DNA from: Apteryx mantelli
Taxonomy: Eukaryota; Chordata; Aves; Apterygiformes; Apterygidae
Length of the DNA stretch: 64,000 nt
Direction of reading: 5' to 3'
Assembly: GCF_036417845.1 (NCBI RefSeq)
Contig: NC_089984.1
Coordinates: 2,418,001-2,482,000, forward strand
This document shows, piece by piece, positions 41,724 to 50,230 of this stretch; the first letter of the stretch is position 1; each line of letters starts with the position of its first letter. A program made the translations under genes and the position numbers. The notes under the pieces are model-generated. The model did no database searches, had not been told where the DNA came from, and saw nothing but the letters and a program-made list of their open reading frames with translations.

Positions 41724-42083
41724 GCTGTCTCACAAAGAAGCACACCGCTGCGTCCGTTCGCTGCCTCGCCAGCTAGCAAAGTGCTGCCTCGCTTCGCTTC
41801 CAGGCGAGAAAGCAAACCGCGGTGCAGCTCCGCCACCTGCTGCACAAGCAAATTGCTGCGTCTCCTCGCTGCCTCGCCGAAGAACGAGCCACTGGGCATG
41901 TTGGCTGTCTCACAAACAAGCAGGCTGCTGCGTCTCTTCGCTGCCTCGCAAAAGAGCACAGCACTGCGTCTCTTGGCCCACTCACAAAAAAGCAAAGCAC
42001 GGCCGCTCTTGCCTGCCTCACAAACAAGCAAAGCGCTCCATCTCTTCGCTGCCTCGCAAACCAAGGAAGCGATGCGACCCTTT
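41724..42083 (+). repeat. Ten tandem 36-bp subrepeats
   Basis: The block splits without remainder into ten 36-base units. Most share gctgcctcgc or gctgtctcac at the start, an A-rich centre with aagcaaagc or a variant, and a ctgcgtctcttc-like end. Units within one monomer differ clearly from each other, while the same unit in different monomers is almost identical. The subrepeats are therefore old and the whole ~1.24-kb monomer is the present unit of homogenisation. The same block recurs at anchor+3 in every complete monomer. Confidence 0.9.
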
Positions 42084-42147
42084 GCCGCCTGCAAAAGCAC
42101 TGCGTGCCTGCGCCGCCTCGCCGCCTAGCAAAGCGCCCTGTCCCTTC

Positions 42148-42315
42148 GCCGCCTCCCAAATCGCTTCATGCCTTCGCCGCCTAGCCAAGCGTTGCCTGCC
42201 TTCGCCGCCTAGCAAAGCTCCGCGTCCTGTCGCCGCCAAGCAAAGCGCCGTCTTCCTCCGGCGCCTAGCAAAGAACTGCCTGCCTTCGACGCCTAGCAAA
42301 GCGCCGCCTTCGGTC
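42148..42315 (+). repeat. Six tandem 28-bp subrepeats (forward arm)
   Basis: The units lie at 42,148, 42,176, 42,204, 42,232, 42,260 and 42,288. They share gccgcctagcaaagc at the start and a ccttc-like end. A 28-base period equals 1 modulo 3, so tandem copies cycle through all three frames. The unit contains no stop codon in any sense frame, which yields the repeating 28-residue pseudo-peptide seen along the array. Each unit carries about four CpG sites, roughly one per 7 bp. Confidence 0.9.
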
Positions 42316-42415
42316 GGCGCCTCGCCACCTAGCACACCGCTGCGTCCCTTTTCGCCCTCGCCGCCTCTCCAATCGCTTCGTCCCCTCGCGCCTCGCCGCC
42401 TACCAAAGCGCTGCG

Positions 42416-42430
42416 CCCCTCCCCCCCCCC
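42416..42430 (+). repeat. Poly-C tract of the monomer (variable length)
   Basis: Each monomer carries a C-rich run just before the last forward subrepeats. In many copies it has the form cccctcccac followed by a longer C run, for example 633-650. Its length varies from copy to copy and it is the most variable site in the array. The complementary strand reads as G runs separated by single T and A bases, which fits a G-quadruplex pattern; the C strand could form an i-motif. Confidence 0.85.
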
Positions 42431-42515
42431 TCGCTGCCTGGCGCACCGCTGCGTGCCTTCGCCGCCTGGCAAAGCACTGCGTGCCTTCGCCGCCTCGCTG
42501 CTTAGCAAACGCCGT

Positions 42516-42543
42516 AGAAGCGCCGAAGGGACACAGCGCTTCT
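42516..42543 (+). other. Hairpin at the subrepeat orientation switch
   Basis: The sequence agaagcgc (42,516-42,523) is followed after 12 bases by gcgcttct (42,536-42,543), a perfect 8-bp inverted repeat. To the left all subrepeats point forward (gccgcctagcaaagc); to the right they are reverse complements (gctttgctaggcggc). The same hairpin occurs at the equivalent point of the other monomers, for example near 730-760 in the first, partial one. Confidence 0.8.
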
Positions 42544-42914
42544 CTAGGCGGCGAAGGCACGTGGCGCTTTGCTAAGGCACGAGGCAGCGAAGCCACGAAG
42601 CGATTTGCTAGTCGTCGACGGCATAGGGCGCTTTGCTCGGCGGCGAAGGCACGCAGCGCTTTGCTAGGCGGCGAAGGGACAGGTTGCTTTCCTTGGCGGC
42701 GAGGCGGCGAAGGCACGCGTTGCTTTGCCAGGCGGCGAAGGAACACGGCGCTTTGCTAGGCGGCGAAGGGACACGGAGCTTTGCTAGGCGGCGAGGCGGC
42801 GAAGAGATGCAGCGCTTTGACAGGCGGCGAGGCGGCGAAGGGGCGCAGCGGTGTGCGAGGGGGAGAAGGCACGCAGTGCTTTGCCAGGCGGCGAAGGAAC
42901 AAGGCGCTTTGCTA

Positions 42915-42961
42915 GGCGCTGATTGGCTACCTCGCAGAAGAACTAACCACTGTGCACGTTG
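42915..42961 (+). promoter_or_regulatory. Monomer spacer with a CCAAT (NF-Y) box
   Basis: Between the inverted arm and the next 36-mer block lies about 48 bp that is not made of subrepeats. It contains ctgattggct at 42,919-42,928, whose reverse complement agccaatcag matches the strong NF-Y consensus. The element is preserved in practically every monomer, for example at 927-936. Whether it binds NF-Y or drives transcription is inference from the motif only. Confidence 0.55.
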
Positions 42962-45461
42962 GCTGTCTCACAAAGAAGCACACCGCTGCGTCCGTTCGCT
43001 GCCTCGCCAGCTAGCAAAGTGCTGCCTCGCTTCGCTTCCAGGCGAGAAAGCAGACCGCGGTGCAGCTCCGCCACCTGCTGCACAAGCAAATTGCTGCGTC
43101 TCCTCGCTGCCTCGCCGAAGAACGAGCCACTGGGCATGTTGGCTGTCTCACAAACAAGCAGGCTGCTGCGTCTCTTCGCTGCCTCGCAAAAGAGCACAGC
43201 ACTGCGTCTCTTGGCCCACTCACAAAAAAGCAAAGCACGGCCGCTCTTGCCTGCCTCACAAACAAGCAAAGCGCTCCGTCTCTTCGCTGCCTCGCAAACC
43301 AAGGAAGCGATGCGACCCTTTGCCGCCTGCAAAAGCACTGCGTGCCTGCGCCGCCTCGCCGCCTAGCAAAGCGCCCTGTCCCTTCGCCGCCTCCCAAATC
43401 GCTTCATGCCTTCGCCGCCTAGCCAAGCGTTGCCTGCCTTCGCCGCCTAGCAAAGCTCCGCGTCCTGTCGCCGCCAAGCAAAGCGCCGTCTTCCTCCGGC
43501 GCCTAGCAAAGAACTGCCTGCCTTCGACGCCTAGCAAAGCGCCGCCTTCGGTCGGCGCCTCGCCACCTAGCACACCGCTGCGTCCCTTTTCGCCCTCGCC
43601 GCCTCTCCAATCGCTTCGTCCCCTCGCGCCTCGCCGCCTACCAAAGCGCTGCGCCCCTCCCCCCCCCCTCGCTGCCTGGCGCACCGCTGCGTGCCTTCGC
43701 CGCCTGGCAAAGCACTGCGTGCCTTCGCCGCCTCGCTGCTTAGCAAACGCCGTAGAAGCGCCGAAGGGACACAGCGCTTCTCTAGGCGGCGAAGGCACGT
43801 GGCGCTTTGCTAAGGCGCGAGGCAGCGAAGCCACGAAGCGATTTGCTAGTCGTCGACGGCATAGGGCGCTTTGCTCGGCGGCGAAGGCACGCAGCGCTTT
43901 GCTAGGCGGCGAAGGGACAGGTTGCTTTCCTTGGCGGCGAGGCGGCGAAGGCACGCGTTGCTTTGCCAGGCGGCGAAGGAACACGGCGCTTTGCTAGGCG
44001 GCGAAGGGACACGGAGCTTTGCTAGGCGGCGAGGCGGCGAAGAGATGCAGCGCTTTGACAGGCGGCGAGGCGGCGAAGGGGCGCAGCGGTGTGCGAGGGG
44101 GAGAAGGCACGCAGTGCTTTGCCAGGCGGCGAAGGAACAAGGCGCTTTGCTAGGCGCTGATTGGCTACCTCGCAGAAGAACTAACCACTGTGCACGTTGG
44201 CTGTCTCACAAAGAAGCACACCGCTGCGTCCGTTCGCTGCCTCGCCAGCTAGCAAAGTGCTGCCTCGCTTCGCTTCCAGGCGAGAAAGCAGACCGCGGTG
44301 CAGCTCCGCCACCTGCTGCACAAGCAAATTGCTGCGTCTCCTCGCTGCCTCGCCGAAGAACGAGCCACTGGGCATGTTGGCTGTCTCACAAACAAGCAGG
44401 CTGCTGCGTCTCTTCGCTGCCTCGCAAAAGAGCACAGCACTGCGTCTCTTGGCCCACTCACAAAAAAGCAAAGCACGGCCGCTCTTGCCTGCCTCACAAA
44501 CAAGCAAAGCGCTCCATCTCTTCGCTGCCTCGCAAACCAAGGAAGCGATGCGACCCTTTGCCGCCTGCAAAAGCACTGCGTGCCTGCGCCGCCTCGCCGC
44601 CTAGCAAAGCGCCCTGTCCCTTCGCCGCCTCCCAAATCGCTTCATGCCTTCGCCGCCTAGCCAAGCGTTGCCTGCCTTCGCCGCCTAGCAAAGCTCCGCG
44701 TCCTGTCGCCGCCAAGCAAAGCGCCGTCTTCCTCCGGCGCCTAGCAAAGAACTGCCTGCCTTCGACGCCTAGCAAAGCGCCGCCTTCGGTCGGCGCCTCG
44801 CCACCTAGCACACCGCTGCGTCCCTTTTCGCCCTCGCCGCCTCTCCAATCGCTTCGTCCCCTCGCGCCTCGCCGCCTACCAAAGCGCTGCGCCCCTCCCT
44901 CCCCCCCCCTCGCCGCCTGGCGCACCGCTGCGTGCCTTCGCCGCCTGGCAAAGCACTGCGTGCCTTCGCCGCCTCGCTGCTTAGCAAACGCCGTAGAAGC
45001 GCCGAAGGGACACAGCGCTTCTCTAGGCGGCGAAGGCACGTGGCGCTTTGCTAAGGCGCGAGGCAGCGAAGCCACGAAGCGATTTGCTAGTCGTCGACGG
45101 CATAGGGCGCTTTGCTCGGCGGCGAAGGCACGCAGCGCTTTGCTAGGCGGCGAAGGGACGCGTTGCTTTCCTTGGCGGCGAGGCGGCGAAGGCACGCGTT
45201 GCTTTGCCAGGCGGCGAAGGAACACGGCGCTTTGCTAGGCGGCGAAGGGACACGGCGCTTTGCTCGGCGGCGAGGCGGCGAAGAGATGCAGCGCTTTGAC
45301 AGGCGGCGAGGCGGCGAAGGGGCGCAGCGGTGTGCGAGGGGGAGAAGGCACGCAGTGCTTTGCCAGGCGGCGAAGGAACAAGGCGCTTTGCTAGGCGCTG
45401 ATTGGCTACCTCGCAGAAGAACTAACCACTGTGCACGTTGGCTGTCTCACAAAGAAGCACA

Positions 45462-45661
45462 NNNNNNNNNNNNNNNNNNNNNNNNNNNNNNNNNNNNNNN
45501 NNNNNNNNNNNNNNNNNNNNNNNNNNNNNNNNNNNNNNNNNNNNNNNNNNNNNNNNNNNNNNNNNNNNNNNNNNNNNNNNNNNNNNNNNNNNNNNNNNNN
45601 NNNNNNNNNNNNNNNNNNNNNNNNNNNNNNNNNNNNNNNNNNNNNNNNNNNNNNNNNNNNN
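45462..45661. other. Assembly gap (200 N)
   Basis: Exactly 200 unknown bases separate the satellite from single-copy DNA. A round number is typical of a scaffolding placeholder rather than a measured gap. The satellite ends inside a monomer, 24 bp after an anchor, so more array is missing. The adjacency of the two sides is therefore a scaffold inference. Confidence 0.97.
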
Positions 45662-46139
45662 TAGGTCTAGGAATGATCCTTGACTCATGAACCCTTGCCT
45701 ATGAAAAGCCTTCTTCAGTGTGAGAGCCTTCTTTGTACAATCCTCTTTTCACTGAAAGGAGACAAAAAGGACCAAAGTTCACAGAAAGGTCTCCCCTCCC
45801 TGTTTTTTAGCAGGTGAACTCTTCTGTCCTGGGATACAGGAAGTAAAAGAGAATTTTGCCTCCAATCTCAGGTCTTTTTCTATGCCCAAGCAAAGTCTAA
45901 TTCTCAGCAGTATGTTCTCTTACATTAACAAGAATCTGAAGAGGAGGTTGGCTTCAAGTAATAGTTTTAGGAATGGGATGTAGCTCTTTAAGGAGGGGGG
46001 TGACAAGGCCAGTAATAAATTTCTGGACTGAAGCAGGTCTTAATTACACCTGCCAGTGCAGTACTCTGATTATCTGGCAATGCTATCCCCACTTTCTCAC
46101 CTGGCAAGTCTGGCCACTCACATCTAGAGAAGCAAAGGG
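45662..46139. other. Intergenic or intronic DNA, no feature seen
   Basis: The sequence is AT-richer, ordinary single-copy DNA. I see no exon, RNA gene or recognisable repeat. It shares nothing with the satellite on the other side of the gap. Confidence 0.6.
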
Positions 46140-46320
46140 ACCCAGACTCATAGCATGACATAGGAGGGAGGAGACCCCTGGTCATCATCTAGTCCAACCC
46201 CACGCTCCAGCTTATAGCCGGATCTGTAAGGTCCCTGTCAAGATTTGAAGATCTCCAAGAATGGAGATGTCACAACCTCTCTGGGCCCCTTTTCTAGTGT
46301 CCGACAACCCTCATGGTGCC

Positions 46321-46338
46321 AATAAATAAATAAATAAA
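46321..46338 (+). repeat. (AATA)n microsatellite
   Basis: Four and a half copies of aata sit inside the CR1 fragment. Confidence 0.85.
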
Positions 46339-46806
46339 AGTCCTCACATCTAATTGGAATTCCCTTCTTGCAAAGCTATGGCCATGGCCTTCTGTCCTGT
46401 ATTAGTGTACTTCACACACAGCAGTAAGGTCCACCCTTCACTTTTTTTTCTTAAGACCAAACAGCTCCAATTCACTCAGCCTCTCCACAAGTGCCACATG
46501 CTCCAGGACCCTTAAAAGTTTGGAGGCCTCTGCTTGACCTTTTCCAGTATGGCAATGTCTTTCTTGTCCTGTGGATCCCAGATTGGATGCACTACTCCAG
46601 ATGAGGTCTCACAAGCACTGAATAGAGGGGAAAAATCACCTCCCTCAATCTGCTGGCTACACCAAACAGCCCAATAAGTGGCTGTCTTTTTTTGCTGCAA
46701 GGGCACACTGTTGACTCCTCTTCAACTTCTTGTTGAGCAGGATCCCACCATATCCTTTCCTGCAGAGCTTCTCTCTAGCGAGGCAGCCCCCAGTCTGTCC
46801 CATTGC

Positions 46807-46838
46807 ATTTTTTATTTATTTTTTATTTATTTATTTTT
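46807..46838 (+). repeat. (ATTT)n-rich low-complexity tract
   Basis: A run of attt and tttt units lies near the inner end of the CR1 fragment. Confidence 0.75.
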
Positions 46839-47299
46839 CCCATCTACGGGAAGGGACTTTGAAGTTTGAACTAGCCTTGGCTGAACTTTCTGTCTGCCCA
46901 ATTCTCCATCTTGTTATGGTCTCTCTGAATGGCAATCCTACCTCCAGTGCATTGACTGATTCCTGTTCTGACATGATCCATGTTGCTGCTTCAGGGAAAT
47001 GGCTGCTGAAGAGGCCCTGGCCTTAGGTTTAGCTAACTAAACAGGATGAGCTACTGGACGTGACATGAGAAATTGCCAGTCATGACAAATAAGAGTGTGA
47101 GAAACTGAAAAACTTTACAAACCATGCCATGAGGGGTGGCTGAATTTTACATTATTAGTGTATTTACATTATTAGTGGTAGTCATGTGAGAAACAGCTGA
47201 ACCCCTTGCAGATAACTGGGAGCACTGGGGACCCTGTTGGGAGTAGAGCCTTACAAGGCCAACAGTATGTAGGTCCCAACAGTATTTAGTATTTACTCA

Positions 47300-48500
47300 A
47301 AGCAGAGTAAACTGTGAGGTCAAATCAGGTTGCTCAGTCAGATCTTGAAAACCTTCAAAGATGTAGGCTTCCCTGGATAAACTGTTCCAATGCTTGACAG
47401 TCCTCATTTGGGGAAAAGTTTTTCCTTATATGCAGTCTGAACTTCTCATGTTTTAACCTATCACCATTGCTTCTTTTCCTCCCACCATGCACCTCTGTGA
47501 AGAGCCTGGCTTCATCCTGTCAATAACCTCCTTGCAGATAGTGGAAAGCTACTACTGCCCCCCTCCCTGCCGAAACCTCCTCTTCTGTAGGCTGAATGAG
47601 CCCAGTTCCCTTAGACTCTCCTCACAGAGCAAGTACTCCAGCTGCCTGAAAATCTTGGTAGTCCTCTCATTAACTAACTTCAGTTTATCAATGTCTTTCT
47701 TGTATTGGGGTGCCCAAACCTAGACACTATTCTAGATGCAGTTTGAATACAGAGTAAAAAAGAATAATGACTTCCCTTGAGCTCCTTTCTCTGCTCCTGT
47801 TAAATACAGATCAACATGCTTTTGGCCTTCTTTGCTGCAAAGGCATGCTGCTGGATCATGTTCAGCTTGCTGTCTTACCAAGACCTCAAGGTACTTTTCA
47901 GCAGAGCTTCTCCTTCCTTGAGGTCTACCAAGACCTTCAAATCCTTCAGCAGAACCTTCCTCTCCTTCTTGAAGATGAGTGTGACGTTTCTCTTTCTCCA
48001 GTGATCAGGAAACTCCCACAGTCACCATGACATTTCCACGATGATAGCGAGTGCCCTCACAGTGACATTGCCCAGCTCCCTCAGCACCCTCACATGAATC
48101 ACATGTGGTCCAATTGGCTAGTATACGACCAAATGGTTTAAGTGCTTCCTAACTGGGTCTTTCTCTACAGTGGATAATATTACATTCCCACAAGCTCTGC
48201 TAGTAGGCCCAGGAAGCTGAGAGGCCTGAGGGCAAACCTTACCAGTGAAAACCAAGGCTAAGGAAGGCACTGAGTACCTTGGCCTTTTCCATGTCTTTTG
48301 TCACTAGGTTCCCCGGTTCATTCAGCAGTGGGACACATTTTCCTTAGTCTTCCTTATTCTGCCATTGTACTTACAGAAGTCTTTACTGTCCCTGTTTACA
48401 TCCTTTGCTAGTACCAATGCCAGTGGAGCTTTGGCTTTCCTAACTGCATCCCTGCAGTGGCAGGCAATGGGTCCAGTTCCTCCTCAGGAGCAGGACTTGA
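47300..48500 (-). mobile_element. CR1 LINE fragment(s), 3' part
   Basis: From about 47,300 the plus strand again follows the reverse complement of a CR1 3' end (gataaactgttccaatgctt, ctgaatgagcccagttcc, gtattggggtgcccaaa). Near 47,960 it switches to a more internal CR1 segment, with gaagatgagtgtgac and then cagctccctcagcaccctcac, and runs to about 48,500. The order suggests two joined or internally deleted copies. Frames are broken, so the element is dead. Confidence 0.75.
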
Positions 48501-49125
48501 TGTTTCCCTTTTTTTAAACTTCATGAGATTCCTGTCAGTTCATTTCTCCAGCCTGCTGATGTCCCTCTAAATGGCAGCACAGCTACGGTGTGTCAACATT
48601 CCTTCCATTTTTGTATAATCTGCAAACATACTGAGGGCGCGCTTTGCCCCATCATCCAGGTCATTCATGAAGATGTCAGATAGTACTGACACCAGTATTG
48701 ACCCCTCTGATATACCACTAGTGATTGGCCTCCAGTCGGCCTTCTTGCTGTTGATCACAATGCTTTAAGCCTGGCAGTGCTTTCAGTTTTCAGTTCACCT
48801 CACTGTCCACTTATCTAGCCCATACTCCATCAGTTTGTCAATGGGGATATTATGGGAGACAGAGTTGAAAGCCTTGTTAAAGACAGGATAAATAACATCC
48901 AGGGCTCATCCACTGGCCCAGTAATTTCATCATGGAAGTCTATCAAGTTCATCAAGCATGATTTTCCCTTCATAAATCCATGCTGACTACTCCCAGCCAT
49001 TTTCTTGTCATTCATATGTTTTGAAATGGTTTCCAGGATTTGTTCCATCATGTTCCCAGGGATCAATGTGAAGTTTTTTCTTCCTTATTTGTAAATAACA
49101 GGTGCAGAGAAGTGTCCCTCCTTGT
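48501..49125 (-). mobile_element. CR1 ORF2 reverse-transcriptase remnant
   Basis: Minus-strand translation gives recognisable pieces of CR1 reverse transcriptase. One is at 48,830-49,066, with the segment around SSQHGFMKGKSCLMNLIDF followed by a broken version of the domain. Another is at 48,567-48,758, with DIFMNDLDDG and FADYTKMEG, where the catalytic FADD-type motif is changed to FADY. Frameshifts separate the two pieces. This is a degenerate 5'-truncated copy in the same orientation as the other CR1 fragments. Confidence 0.85.
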
Positions 49126-49579
49126 CAGAATGTCAGTCAAGAAATTTTCTTCAACATTCCAGCTATCTCCTAGCATATTTGTGTCTGTAAGGAGGATACA
49201 GGAGCAGTGCTCTTCCATGAGGAAAAGAGCTGGGAGCCAAAGGTAACCTAAGCACAGGCAGGGTTACTCCTTACCAAACAGACTGCAGTCCCATAGGATC
49301 AGAACAGGCTGAGCAGAGCAGGGGTGGCTCCATTCAGTTCCCTTTCCACACAAAATGCCCTTCTAGCAGCCAATGTAGAAGTTAGCTGGTCATACTCACC
49401 ACAACCCTGAGAGCTTCACTCCTTCTTAGCAGTTCTACAGGAGAAAGTGCTTGGGGTACCCTCTTTTATGGACTATTAATGCTATTCCAAAGACAAAGGC
49501 TGGATGCAAATTATGAACAAAATCACAAGGTTGCCACTGTCAGCATCTATTCGTGAAGTAACATCTCCCCAGAATCATT
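49126..49579. other. No gene or clear repeat seen
   Basis: This stretch lies between the CR1 remnant and the region homologous to the next LRR-exon unit. I see nothing to annotate. Confidence 0.5.
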
Positions 49580-49649
49580 TTCATGCCCTCCAAAGCTCTC
49601 CCTGTGGGACATCCTGAGGAATGCTCAGAGGGACCTCAAAGTTTCTTAC

Positions 49650-49820
49650 CGAAATTCTTTCAGTTGGCACGCAGGGTGTTTCAGCCCCTCACACAACATG
49701 TGCACTCCAGCATCTCCCAGGGCATTAGCACCCAGCCCCAGCTCCAACAGGGTCTGGCTGGTGCGGAGGACAGCAGCCAGATCCCCACAGCAGGCATCTG
49801 TGAGACTGCAACCCCACAAC
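49650..49820 (-). CDS. NLRP-like gene, LRR exon (3'-most found)
   Basis: This exon encodes one ~57-residue leucine-rich repeat of the NLRP / ribonuclease-inhibitor type, part of the C-terminal sensor surface of a cytosolic innate immune receptor. It is exactly 171 bp between a pyrimidine-rich acceptor ending ccctgcag and a donor reading CG|gtaaga. It starts and ends in the same splice phase as the other LRR exons, so it can be gained or lost without shifting the frame. The translation reads [18 protein letters not shown] and later [15 protein letters not shown], the typical L-x-x-L / LCEGLKHP pattern. It is nearly identical to the exon at 53,203-53,373 except in its last 18 bases, where half the positions differ. 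No further LRR exon or stop-containing last exon was found between here and the gap, so the gene's 3' end is missing or undetected. Confidence 0.88.
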
Positions 49821-50110
49821 CTGCAGGGGAGACACACAGACAGAGGCCAGGGACTCAGGGCACAGCTGCTTTGATAGCCCCACACACTAGCCCCTCTCCT
49901 GGCCAATCAACAGTGAGAATGGTCATAAACCCTGCACAGGAGTGGCTAAAGAGGTGCTTCCACTCAGCCAGTCCCCTCTGAGAATTGCCCAAATGGGGCT
50001 TTGGACACACACCTCTGCCCTGGCCAATCAGCAGTCAGGGGTGATGCCCCCAGTTCCACCCCACCTCTCTCTGCAGGCCAATCCCAGCCCCACCCAGGCA
50101 CAAATAGCTC
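49821..50110 (-). repeat. Duplicated intron segment next to the LRR exon
   Basis: The intron 5' of this exon (higher coordinates) matches 53,374-53,662 with only a handful of differences in about 290 bp, as high as or higher than the exon match. It contains three CCAAT boxes at 49,903-49,907, 50,024-50,028 and 50,078-50,082. Similarity stops abruptly near 50,115, where other sequence follows. Confidence 0.8.
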
Positions 50111-50124
50111 CTCAACAGTCACCA

Positions 50125-50230
50125 GATAGTTCAGTGTGGAAGGGACCTCAGGAGGTCTCTGTCCCAATCTCTTGCTCAAAGCAGGTTCAGCTATGGAGTC
50201 AGACCAGGTTCCTCAGCCTATTTTCATAAT
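50125..50230 (-). mobile_element. Short CR1-like 3' fragment
   Basis: The plus strand reads tggaagggacctcaggaggt followed by ctcttgctcaaagcagg, the reverse complement of the usual CR1 terminal region. The fragment interrupts the homology between the duplicated LRR-exon units, so it may have inserted after or at the border of the duplication. Confidence 0.6.

Larger units (their letters stand above)
41721..42958 (+). repeat. Reference 1,238-bp satellite monomer
   Basis: This is a typical monomer, used to describe the internal layout. From 41,724 to 42,083 there are exactly ten 36-bp subrepeats, each starting near gctgcctc and ending near cgtctcttc. From 42,084 to 42,515 comes a forward arm of related subrepeats, including six consecutive 28-bp units at 42,148-42,315. 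It also contains the C-rich tract at 42,416-42,430. At 42,516-42,543 an 8-bp inverted repeat marks a switch of orientation. From 42,544 to about 42,914 the same 28-bp unit runs in reverse complement (core gcgctttgctaggcggcgaa). About 48 bp of spacer (42,915-42,961) closes the unit. The 36-mer equals the 28-mer plus about 8 bp after the first gctgcctc, suggesting a common origin. Confidence 0.93.
1..45461 (+). repeat. GC-rich satellite array, ~1.24-kb monomers
   Basis: One head-to-tail tandem array fills this whole stretch. Using the landmark ttggctgtctcacaaagaag as an anchor, monomers begin at 967, 2256, 3458, 4668, 5905, 7171, 8405, 9643, 10909, 12147, 13413, 14442, 15731, 16923, 18159, 19352, 20590, 21783, 23049, 24315, 25565, 26804, 28047, 29285, 30551, 31800, 33041, 34279, 35524, 36762, 38000, 39240, 40483, 41721, 42959, 44197 and 45438. 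The commonest length is 1,238 bp (range 1,029-1,289). The array begins inside a monomer at the left edge and is cut inside another by the gap, so its true size is unknown. Sequence between copies is nearly identical. Long stop-free frames exist on both strands but follow from the subrepeat structure, so I call no genes. The position could be centromeric, subtelomeric or on a GC-rich microchromosome; nothing here decides. I do not recognise the family. Confidence 0.97.
46140..46965 (-). mobile_element. CR1 LINE 3' fragment
   Basis: Read on the minus strand this is the 3' end of a CR1 element. On the plus strand it begins with the reverse complement of the CR1 tail (tcatctagtccaacccc at about 46,182). 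It continues with the familiar CR1 blocks about damaged-spot wording such as gagatgtcacaacctctctg, cactactccagatgaggtctc and gaggggaaaaatcacctccctc. It is heavily diverged and contains an AATA microsatellite at 46,321-46,338 and a T/A-rich run at 46,807-46,838. It is an old, inactive insertion. Confidence 0.8.

Noticed and set aside
299..45238. Dozens of long open frames (up to 692 codons) on both strands in the satellite, rich in Arg, Ala, Pro, Ser and Cys
   Set aside because: They repeat with the satellite, are open in several frames at once and on both strands, change frame with poly-C length, and lack consistent starts, splice sites or domains.
1..45461. CRISPR-like array (28- and 36-bp repeats)
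   Set aside because: There are no unique spacers between repeats, units are directly adjacent and divergent within a monomer, and the context is a vertebrate genome.
1..45461. Centromeric CENP-B box
   Set aside because: The motif requires CGGG; by eye the monomer contains neither CGGG nor CCCG, so no CENP-B box is present. A centromeric role is not excluded by this.
1..45461. Telomeric or ribosomal DNA spacer identity
   Set aside because: No TTAGGG runs and no recognisable 18S, 5.8S or 28S sequence are seen in the window.
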